Below, one piece after another: positions 1 through 5,580 of a stretch of DNA of 7,305 nt. The stretch spans positions 1 to 7,305 of the forward strand of contig JALGXY010000425.1 of NCBI GenBank assembly GCA_029824495.1. Direction: 5' to 3'. The translations under genes were made by a program, and so were the position numbers. Source of the DNA: Fimbriimonadia bacterium. Lineage in GTDB: Bacteria > Armatimonadota > Fimbriimonadia > Fimbriimonadales > Fimbriimonadaceae. Positions within the stretch are counted from its first letter, which is position 1; every line of letters starts with the position of its first letter. Under the pieces are notes generated by a model, which was given only the letters and a program-made list of their open reading frames with translations, was not told the origin of the DNA and did not search any database.

Positions 1-284
1 AGGCTGAGAACTTCGGTCGAGACGCCTTCTCCGCGGATCACCATGTCGTTCGGCTTGACCGAGTCGCCGTCACGATTCATCACCCAGGTCTTCTCAAAAA
101 GGTGATCTGCGATGCCGAGACCGCAGACGATTCCTGGTGCCTGGATTTCGATGAACCAACTGCAGCGCCGACCTGGTTCGAGGCAGGCGGCCGAAAGGTC
201 GCCAGGCCCGAGGTCTTCACTCAGGGCACGGTCTACAACCTGGATCCAGTCTGCTGGTTTTGGGTGGCTCCACCCGGGATTCAT
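1..284 (-). CDS. nadC: Nicotinate-nucleotide pyrophosphorylase (quinolinate phosphoribosyltransferase), N-terminal part
   Basis: NadC converts quinolinate and PRPP to nicotinate mononucleotide, CO2 and pyrophosphate in cytoplasmic de novo NAD synthesis. Translating the minus strand from the ATG at 284 gives 94 uninterrupted residues that run off the window. The family's N-terminal signature is clear: ALSEDLGPGDLS at residues 20-31, an APGIVCGL stretch at 49-56, then a GDSVKPNDMVIRGEG segment at 73-87, matching the N-terminal sandwich domain that precedes the barrel. NadC is usually about 280 residues, so roughly two thirds, including the catalytic barrel, is missing to the left. The start codon overlaps the stop of the 161-residue gene as ATGA, indicating translational coupling; a GGAG lies about 11 bases upstream inside that gene. 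The related ModD family shares this fold, but the N-terminal motif fits NadC better. The motifs are seen; the reaction is family knowledge. Confidence 0.85.
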   Translation of the reverse strand, partial: MNPGWSHPKPADWIQVVDRALSEDLGPGDLSAACLEPGRRCSWFIEIQAPGIVCGLGIADHLFEKTWVMNRDGDSVKPNDMVIRGEGVSTEVLS

Positions 285-766
285 TCTGAAGTGATCTCCA
301 CGCCGGAACGAGCTGCAAGCTCCTCGACGAGGGTCAAGTATGGCACTTCGATATCATTCCTCTTCCAGCCGATCGGCACCTTGACACTGCCAGAACTGAG
401 GTGGGCTACAGGTTTGATCACCAGACTCCCTTCGGTGTGTCGGATGACGAACTTGTCATTCTTGTCCGCCATGATGCCGGTGACATTGGTGTAGGCGATG
501 CGTCGATGTGTGGTGAGAGTGATCGCTTCGAACGATTCATCTTCAAGCGTGTAGCAGATCTCATCAAGCTTTCTCCAGGCGAAATCCGCCATCGCACCTC
601 GGCCAAACTCGGCCGCAGCTTGAGCAGCCTGCTTCAGCGTCGCCTTGATATCCTTGGGGTCAGCGGAGAACTCCCTGCCTTTGCGTCGGCTGGTCTCAAG
701 CGCTTCATCTGATCCGGTGTCGAACCAGTACAGGATGTCAGGTGGCTTGTAGTAATCGGCTGCCAT
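281..766 (-). CDS. Uncharacterised 161-residue protein, operonic with nadC
   Basis: I do not recognise this family. The protein is soluble-looking, with no signal peptide or membrane segment. Residues 1-75 look mainly helical, with an alanine-rich stretch at 46-53. Residues 78-135 look like successive beta strands (FEAITLTTHRRIAYTNVTGI at 79-98, then KFVIRHTEGSLVIKPV at 105-120), followed by PIGWKRNDIEVPY at 131-143 and a terminal helix. This layout resembles small PH-like or similar beta-barrel folds, but that is only an impression. The gene follows the mcsB-like gene by 42 bp in the same reading frame and overlaps nadC by ATGA. The Shine-Dalgarno is weak (AAAGACGAG just before the ATG). No in-frame ATG, GTG or TTG lies between the upstream TAG and this ATG, which fixes the start. 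The tight coupling supports it being a real gene. Confidence 0.75.
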   Translation of the reverse strand: MAADYYKPPDILYWFDTGSDEALETSRRKGREFSADPKDIKATLKQAAQAAAEFGRGAMADFAWRKLDEICYTLEDESFEAITLTTHRRIAYTNVTGIMADKNDKFVIRHTEGSLVIKPVAHLSSGSVKVPIGWKRNDIEVPYLTLVEELAARSGVEITSE

Positions 767-776
767 CTCGTCTTTA

Positions 777-789
777 TTATCGGCGATAA
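777..789. repeat. 13-bp interrupted palindrome upstream of the 161-residue gene
   Basis: TTATCG and CGATAA form perfect 6-bp arms around one central base, lying 11-23 bases before the ATG of the 161-residue gene in the only real gap (42 bp) of the left operon. On the minus strand it overlaps GATAAT, a -10-like hexamer, but there is no convincing -35 at the right distance. It could be an operator, part of a weak internal promoter, or chance. Only the symmetry is seen. Confidence 0.2.
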
Positions 790-808
790 GGCGTAGTCCG
801 TTGCACGG

Positions 809-1822
809 CTAGGCCAGTCTGGCGCGAACAAACTCTGCTCGGTGTCTGGCTGCGAGCTCAACTTTATGGGTGCCAAACACCTCCATCTGGGCTGTCCAGG
901 CATCGACTTCGCGGCAGGATCCCTTCCAGCCGGGGGCATCGACGGCCCGTGACCATCGAACCCAGGCGAAGAGCCGCAGAGCATCTTCGAGGCTCAGTTC
1001 TTTGGCCCCCATCGCCTTTTCGGCGGCTTTATAGGTTTTGCGGCTGATCTCTGCAGGGTGCAGCTCGGCGCGTGCTTTCCGCTCCTCTTCGATCAGATAG
1101 CTGGCGGCTCCTCGGAGCTCCTGTGCTTTGCCGGTGATCGTGCTGATCTGAAAGAGTGCCCCCAAAGCTTTTGTCGATTCACCAAAGAGCCCTCGAGCGG
1201 TGATGTTGTACGCCTGCAGAGCCTTCATCACATCAGCGATGCGCCCGAGGTGTGCCAGAGCGATCAGGTGCACCAGAACCGAGCGTCGACGGCCTTGTCC
1301 GGCGTTGAACGGGCTGGCGGTCAGCCAGCCGATCTCAGGGTCTTTGAGATAATCGAGTTCGCCTCTGAGGCTCGCAGCGATCTCTTCGACAGTCTCTTCT
1401 GCTTCGTCAATGGTAAAGCCGGGTGTGAGAACCTGCAGCCGCAGATGATCCTCTTCGTTGACCATGATGCTGGTCTTCATCTCCTGATCAAGCAGCAGCG
1501 TGCGGCCAGGTGAGCCGAGCTTAAAGCCGGGGCTGATCATTCGGCAGGAGAGATAGTAGTCGCGCTCCGCTCGGCTCAGCTTGCCGATCTTGGTGTAATC
1601 CTTTATCGCTTCACAGGATTCGATCTTTGACTGGATCGCGATGAGCTGATCCTCGTCCGCTTTATGAGTAAATGGGTGCCCGTTCAAGGTTCGAGCAATT
1701 CTGCACCGAGAGCTGACCACCACATCTTCATCCGGGGCGCCAAACCTGAGCCACGCCGGTTCAGGCAGATCCTGCAGGACCATCTTCCTCCAGGATTCAG
1801 AGTTTGATTCGAGTCCGCTCAT
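809..1822 (-). CDS. mcsB: McsB-like protein-arginine kinase homologue (ATP:guanido phosphotransferase family)
   Basis: McsB phosphorylates arginine side chains, marking proteins for ClpCP degradation in Bacillus. This 337-residue protein aligns with McsB without gaps across the catalytic core. It keeps the phosphate-binding SSRCR (37-41), NEEDH with a following arginine (122-128), GQGRRRS (175-181, R179 matching McsB R176), and RGLFGE (210-215, R210 and E215 matching R207 and E212). E124 matches catalytic E121. The near-invariant cysteine of the CPTN motif (McsB C167) is Ser170 in an ASPFN context. Near the C terminus, where McsB has the phosphoarginine-binding RDxxRA motif, this protein reads AARHRA (324-329). 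It is slightly shorter than typical McsB (about 350-360). The ATG overlaps the upstream metalloprotease stop as ATGA and has no clear Shine-Dalgarno, so translation is probably coupled. No mcsA or clpC is adjacent. Family membership is secure; kinase activity and substrate are uncertain. Confidence 0.85.
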   Translation of the reverse strand: MSGLESNSESWRKMVLQDLPEPAWLRFGAPDEDVVVSSRCRIARTLNGHPFTHKADEDQLIAIQSKIESCEAIKDYTKIGKLSRAERDYYLSCRMISPGFKLGSPGRTLLLDQEMKTSIMVNEEDHLRLQVLTPGFTIDEAEETVEEIAASLRGELDYLKDPEIGWLTASPFNAGQGRRRSVLVHLIALAHLGRIADVMKALQAYNITARGLFGESTKALGALFQISTITGKAQELRGAASYLIEEERKARAELHPAEISRKTYKAAEKAMGAKELSLEDALRLFAWVRWSRAVDAPGWKGSCREVDAWTAQMEVFGTHKVELAARHRAEFVRARLA

Positions 1823-2970
1823 GGATCGATCGGCGGATTCTTGATCGTGACCTTAGCGCCGGTGATTTTGAGCTGGGCCCAACCGTCGCGCCTTCCAACA
1901 ATTTCAGCGCCTGTGACTTTGCCCTGGCCTAGTGGCGCCCAGACCGTATCAAGATCGCTCAGTTCGGGCGGCAGCACCAGCTCCCATTCTTCGATTTCGG
2001 ATGCGGAGCTGACACATGATTTCAGGTAGGTCTCTGGCTTGTCCCTGTCTGGCAGCAGTGCCATCGATCGGGCAAACGCTGTCCGCACGCAGGTGGCCTC
2101 CATCCAGAGGGCAGCAGCCAGATAATCCCAGTAGCCATCGGTGCTCTTCGCGGCCATCGTGTCTGGCTGTGGGCCGCGTTCGACAAATCTCTGCAGAAGC
2201 GGTGTCCGATTGGCAGCCAGATACTTGTCAAGCTGTCCGACTGTGAGCCCAAACAGTTCATCGCTCTTGATCTTCTCAGCCGCCAGATCGTGTCTCAGCC
2301 AGTTGATATAGAGCCGCTCGCCGAGGTCACCATTCGGCCAGGATTCTGGCCCAGAAAAACCGCCCGGTGCGTTTAAAAGCAGGGCTGCATGGCCGTACTC
2401 ATGGGTGGTCTCCCGAACGATCTCCATCGGGTCGGTGAGGCCTGCAATCTGATAGAAGTAGATGGAGTTGCTTGAAACCGGTTCTCCGAAACTCGAAGCC
2501 TCAAAATAGTCGGCTTCTAAGCGATGCTCGGCACCGGCTTCGTCGCCTCCTTGGGCGAGGAAAACATCGACGACGCCTCCGCGGAATTCCTCTTTATGGT
2601 CGAGGCGGATCATCCGCTTGTAGTTGTAGTCCCAGAGCCTCATCATCAGGCTGGCGATGGGAGCGCTGCGGGTGCGAGAGTCTTCTTCATTCTCGCTGAA
2701 GACTCGCAGCTTCAGGTTGTATTGGCTTGCTGGTGCGCGTCTCCCAAATCCGGCGGTTACATAGTGGAACAGCCAGTCCTCGTTCTGGGGGGAGCGCTTT
2801 GGTTCTTTCAGCTGCTCATTCTGTGTGCGAATGAGCAGCCGCTCGTAGCGTGGTTCATCGATCCCGATGAGAGTCTGCTCTTGATACCGAACCTCTGTGC
2901 CTTGGTTGGGCGCAATGACGTCACCCAGCCTGGCAAAGACCAGCGCGTATGAAAGAAGCAGAGTCTCCAT
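1819..2970 (-). CDS. Putative HExxH zinc metalloprotease, unknown family
   Basis: This 383-residue protein carries TTHEYGHAALLL at 188-199, a classic zincin active site in which H190 and H194 would bind zinc and E191 would act as general base. A plausible third ligand is E218 in GDLGERL, 24 residues downstream, the spacing expected of gluzincins; this is inferred. The rest has no motif I recognise: a mixed N-terminal part to about 180, a helical part at 215-320, and a probably beta-rich tail at 341-380. The N terminus (METLLLSYALVFA) is hydrophobic but lacks the usual positive charge, so export is unclear. A good Shine-Dalgarno (AGAGGG) lies 4 bases before the ATG, and the trxB stop is in frame just upstream, which fixes the start. 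It lies 15 bp after trxB and overlaps the mcsB-like gene by 4 bp. A metal-dependent peptidase is likely; substrate and location are unknown. Confidence 0.75.
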   Translation of the reverse strand: METLLLSYALVFARLGDVIAPNQGTEVRYQEQTLIGIDEPRYERLLIRTQNEQLKEPKRSPQNEDWLFHYVTAGFGRRAPASQYNLKLRVFSENEEDSRTRSAPIASLMMRLWDYNYKRMIRLDHKEEFRGGVVDVFLAQGGDEAGAEHRLEADYFEASSFGEPVSSNSIYFYQIAGLTDPMEIVRETTHEYGHAALLLNAPGGFSGPESWPNGDLGERLYINWLRHDLAAEKIKSDELFGLTVGQLDKYLAANRTPLLQRFVERGPQPDTMAAKSTDGYWDYLAAALWMEATCVRTAFARSMALLPDRDKPETYLKSCVSSASEIEEWELVLPPELSDLDTVWAPLGQGKVTGAEIVGRRDGWAQLKITGAKVTIKNPPIDP

Positions 2971-2974
2971 GGAT

Positions 2975-2980
2975 CCCTCT
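2975..2980 (-). promoter_or_regulatory. Ribosome binding site of the HExxH gene
   Basis: AGAGGG on the minus strand ends 4 bases before the ATG at 2970. It is the clearest Shine-Dalgarno in the left operon and supports this start, with the trxB stop codon in frame only six codons upstream. Confidence 0.6.
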
Positions 2981-2985
2981 GTAGT

Positions 2986-3921
2986 TTAGACGCCTTGCTC
3001 TTCTAAGAATCGTTCAGCATCAATCGCGGCCATGCATCCAGAACCGGCTGCGGTGACTGCCTGGCGGTACTTGTTGTCGGCAACATCGCCGCAGGCAAAG
3101 ACGCCCGGCAGGTCGGTTTCACTGGAGAACGGCTTGATCTTCAGGTAGCCGACATCATCCATGTCGAGCACGCCTTTGAAGAGGTCGCTGTTCGGCTTGT
3201 GTCCGATAGCAACAAAAACTCCGTCGATCGGCATCTCTTTGGTCGAGCCATCTACTGTGCTCTTCAGCCGCACTCCGGTGACCTTCGGAACCGGATCAGT
3301 TTCGCCGAGGATCTCGTCGACCTGGCTGTTCCAGATCACTTCGATCTTCTCGTTGTTGAGAACCCGCTCCTGCATGATTTTGCTGGCGCGAAACTCGTCT
3401 CGTCGGTGGACGACATAGACCTTGCTGGCGTGGCGCGTCAGGTAGTTCGCCTCCTCCATCGCCGTATCGCCGCCGCCGACGATGATCACCTCTTTGCCCC
3501 GGAAGAAGAACCCGTCGCAGGTGGCGCAGGCGCTGACACCATAGCCGCCGAATGTCTGCTCAGACTCGATGCCGATCCACTTGGCGCTGGCTCCAGTGGC
3601 GATGATCACAGATTCGGTCTCATAGACATCCTCGCCGACCATCACTTTGTAAGGCCGCTGGGAAAGATCGACTTCGGTGACAACTTCGTTCTTGACCGTG
3701 GTTCCGAACCGCTCGCACTGCTTGCGGAAGAGCTCCATCATTTCTGGCCCCATGATGCCGTCGGGGAATCCAGGATAGTTCTCGACATCGGTTGTGATCG
3801 TCAGCTGCCCTCCTGGTTCAGGTCCCGCGAAAACCAGCGGTTCTAGGTCGGCTCGAGCTGTGTAAAGGGCGGCGGTGTAGCCGGCAGGTCCTGATCCAAC
3901 GATGATCACTTTGTGCGCCAT
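2986..3921 (-). CDS. trxB: Thioredoxin-disulfide reductase (NADPH)
   Basis: TrxB is a cytoplasmic FAD flavoenzyme that uses NADPH to reduce thioredoxin. At 311 residues it has the usual length of the low-molecular-weight type. Visible in order are the FAD dinucleotide fold GSGPAG (9-14), the redox-active CATC (132-135) in the typical SACATCDG context, the NADPH fold GGGDTA (149-154), HRRDEFRAS (172-180), whose arginines contact the NADPH 2'-phosphate, and the second FAD motif ACGDVAD (276-282). The start gives the standard N terminus [14 protein letters not shown], although no Shine-Dalgarno is obvious. It is the first gene of the minus-strand run, divergent from the M42 peptidase across a 93-bp gap. 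NADPH rather than ferredoxin as donor is inferred from the HRRDEFR motif. Nothing in the sequence suggests loss of function. Confidence 0.96.
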   Translation of the reverse strand: MAHKVIIVGSGPAGYTAALYTARADLEPLVFAGPEPGGQLTITTDVENYPGFPDGIMGPEMMELFRKQCERFGTTVKNEVVTEVDLSQRPYKVMVGEDVYETESVIIATGASAKWIGIESEQTFGGYGVSACATCDGFFFRGKEVIIVGGGDTAMEEANYLTRHASKVYVVHRRDEFRASKIMQERVLNNEKIEVIWNSQVDEILGETDPVPKVTGVRLKSTVDGSTKEMPIDGVFVAIGHKPNSDLFKGVLDMDDVGYLKIKPFSSETDLPGVFACGDVADNKYRQAVTAAGSGCMAAIDAERFLEEQGV

Positions 3922-3943
3922 AGCAGTAGCGGAAGATTACCAG

Positions 3944-3968
3944 CAGGCCGCAGGTTCCGCAGGGCCTG
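3944..3968. repeat. Direct plus inverted repeat in the divergent trxB / M42 intergenic region
   Basis: CCGCAGG occurs twice (3948-3954 and 3957-3963), separated by two bases, and is flanked by the inverted hexamers CAGGCC (3944-3949) and GGCCTG (3963-3968). The element sits centrally in the only region that can hold promoters for both transcription units, 23 bp from the trxB start and 47 bp from the M42 start. It could be a regulator binding site. I see no convincing -10/-35 pair in either direction, so a regulatory role is inference only. Confidence 0.25.
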
Positions 3969-4014
3969 GGACGGGCGTGTGACAACCATGGGTCAACTCG
4001 GTCAGAATGAGGGC

Positions 4015-5064
4015 ATGAATGTTCAACTCCTCAAGGAGCTTGTCGAGGCGCACGGTGTGCCCGGCCAGGAAGACGCAATTCGCAAAATTGTCCGCCGAGA
4101 ACTCGGAGACCTGTGCGATATCACCTGTGATGCGATGGGAAGCATGATCTGCGTCAAGAAAGGCAGCGGCAGCGGCAAGAAGCTGATGATCGCAGCCCAC
4201 ATGGACGAGATCGGGTTTGTGGTCCAGCATATCGACGACAAAGGATTCATACGGATCAATCCGGTCGGCGGCTGGGATCCGCGCATGATGTGCGCTCAGC
4301 GAGTCTTGGTTCACACGCGAAAAGATGGTTCGCTCGCCGGCACTCTGATGCCGAGCACCAAGCCGAAGCACATGCTGACACCGGCAGAGGCAGGCAAGGC
4401 CCTAACCACCGACGACTTCTTCATCGACCTCGGACTCTCCGGGGATGATGTCAAAGAGAAGGTGAGCATCGGCGACATGGTCACGATGAATCGCGGCATG
4501 CAGGAGACCGGCAACAACCTCACCTGCAAGGCGATGGATGACCGAGTGGCAGTCTTTGTCATGATCGAGGCGGTCAAGGCAGCCAATGACCACGACGTCG
4601 ACGTCTACGCGGTTGCTACCGTTCAAGAAGAGATCGGTCTGCGCGGCGCAGCTGCAGCAGGATCAGGAATTGCTCCCGACATCTGCGTGGCGATCGACAT
4701 TACGCTGGCGAACGACATCCCCGGCATCCCTGAGCAGCTCGCCATCACCAAACTGGGCGAAGGTGCAGCGATCAAGTTCATGGATGGATCTCTGATCTGC
4801 AATCCAAAGATGGTTGATCATTTCCGAGATCTTGCTGAGAAGAACGATATCAAACACCAGATTGAGCTTCTGCCCAGAGGCGGAACAGATGCTGGCGGTG
4901 TCCAGCGGCTGCATGGCGGCATCCCGTCGTTCACCCTGTCTATTCCGACACGTTATGTTCATACAGTGAATGAGACGGTCGATCCGAATGACGTGCAGGC
5001 CTGCATCGATCTGATGGCTGCGTATATCGAAGACGCGCACAACGGTCAGTACTCGTTCGAGTAA
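4015..5064 (+). CDS. M42-family metalloaminopeptidase (FrvX/YsdC/TET-like)
   Basis: M42 enzymes are cytoplasmic di-metal aminopeptidases, often self-assembled into 12-subunit tetrahedral shells, that trim peptides released by proteases. This 349-residue protein has family length and all expected active-site residues: H62 and D64 in AAHMDEIG, the bridging D175 in KAMDDR, the general base E205 and metal ligand E206 in VQEEIGLRGA, D228 in VAIDIT, and H316 in PTRYVHT. The PRGGTDAGG motif (287-295) is also typical. The open frame extends upstream to 3913, but residues before this ATG are arginine- and glycine-rich and unlike the family, whereas MNVQLLKELVEAHGVPGQE matches the usual N terminus. A GAGGG sits only one base before the ATG, which is unusually close. 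Exact specificity (glutamyl, leucyl or other) cannot be read from sequence. The HMA lipoprotein follows after 43 bp. Confidence 0.93.
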   Translation: MNVQLLKELVEAHGVPGQEDAIRKIVRRELGDLCDITCDAMGSMICVKKGSGSGKKLMIAAHMDEIGFVVQHIDDKGFIRINPVGGWDPRMMCAQRVLVHTRKDGSLAGTLMPSTKPKHMLTPAEAGKALTTDDFFIDLGLSGDDVKEKVSIGDMVTMNRGMQETGNNLTCKAMDDRVAVFVMIEAVKAANDHDVDVYAVATVQEEIGLRGAAAAGSGIAPDICVAIDITLANDIPGIPEQLAITKLGEGAAIKFMDGSLICNPKMVDHFRDLAEKNDIKHQIELLPRGGTDAGGVQRLHGGIPSFTLSIPTRYVHTVNETVDPNDVQACIDLMAAYIEDAHNGQYSFE

Positions 5065-5107
5065 GACTGCGGGGAACCGACGAGCGTTCTCGGGCATTTT
5101 CACAATC

Positions 5108-5437
5108 GTGAGCTTGAGGACGCTCATTCTTTGTCTATCGCTTTTTGGGCTCGCTCTGTCTGGCTGCTCTTCCAGCGGCAGAGCAGGTCAGCCTGATGTC
5201 ACGGCGCGAAATGACGGCACATCCCTGATTCGGATTCAAGTCGAAGGGATGTCCTGCACCGCGTGCCGTGATCAGGTTCACACGGCTGTGATGAGCGTTG
5301 CCGGTGTTTTGGGCTGTGTTGTGGATCGATCGGGCAGTGTCGAAGCGAGCTGGAAAACGGGCACAGTCGAACCGGATCAGATCGTCAATGCCGTCAATAA
5401 TCAGACTGAGTTTCGGGCTTCTCACCCGATTCGCTGA
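5108..5437 (+). CDS. Lipoprotein with a heavy-metal-associated (HMA) domain
   Basis: This 109-residue protein begins with a short signal peptide (a charged SLR, then a hydrophobic stretch at 5-17) ending in the lipobox LSGC, which puts the lipidated cysteine at 20. A serine/glycine-rich linker leads to an HMA fold at about 39-105, with the metal-binding loop GMSCTACRDQV at 47-57; C50 and C53 would bind a soft metal such as Cu(I), Hg(II) or Zn(II). The pattern resembles MerP or CopZ modules but is membrane-anchored. The start is GTG, with little Shine-Dalgarno before it; it is chosen because it gives a complete lipoprotein signal. The gene probably shares a transcript with the M42 gene and is followed by a terminator. 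Domain and lipobox are seen; which metal it binds and whether it delivers or scavenges it are unknown. No metal-transport ATPase is in view. Confidence 0.85.
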   Translation: MSLRTLILCLSLFGLALSGCSSSGRAGQPDVTARNDGTSLIRIQVEGMSCTACRDQVHTAVMSVAGVLGCVVDRSGSVEASWKTGTVEPDQIVNAVNNQTEFRASHPIR

Positions 5438-5542
5438 TTTTCTTGAATCGACTGTGCTGTTGACTGCCTCTACTCAGATAACGGGTGCAGACCAAGCAGA
5501 TGCGCCCAGATCCAGAATGAGGATCATGTTCAACACTCCAGT

Positions 5543-5580
5543 GATCAGGGGCTGATTAGTCAGCCTCTGATTGTTTTGGT
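5543..5580 (+). terminator. Rho-independent terminator after the HMA lipoprotein gene
   Basis: CAGGGGCTGA (5546-5555) pairs with TCAGCCTCTG (5560-5569) around a TTAG loop, giving ten pairs with a single G-U wobble, extendable by two or three more at the base. A T-rich run (ATTGTTTTGG) follows on the plus strand. On the minus strand the bases after the stem are not T-rich, so it is best read as ending the plus-strand unit. The remaining 5438-5542 stretch shows no gene. Confidence 0.7.

Noticed and set aside
102..494. Plus-strand open frame of 130 codons near the left edge
   Set aside because: It is antisense to nadC and the 161-residue gene; the minus-strand reading gives a clear NadC N terminus, and the plus-strand product has no domain.
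2524..2952. Plus-strand open frame of 142 codons antisense to the HExxH gene
   Set aside because: No motif or start signal; a shadow of the minus-strand gene, which has a good Shine-Dalgarno and tight operon spacing.
3199..3846. Long plus-strand open frame (215 codons) antisense to trxB
   Set aside because: It lies entirely within the well-supported trxB, shows no recognisable motif, and its length is explained by codon bias of the opposite strand.
3913..4014. Upstream extension of the M42 gene to an ATG at 3913, or to one at 3988
   Set aside because: The extra residues do not resemble the family N terminus, the 3913 start would overlap the trxB start region, and neither ATG has a Shine-Dalgarno.
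5081..5100. Small hairpin (CGAG, loop CGTT, CTCG) followed by four T after the M42 gene
   Set aside because: Only four base pairs and a weak T run; too poor to call a terminator, and the HMA gene begins eight bases later.
5544..5580. Use of the 5546-5569 hairpin as a bidirectional terminator for the DUF2207 gene
   Set aside because: On the minus strand the stem is followed by mixed sequence rather than a T tract, so only plus-strand function is supported.
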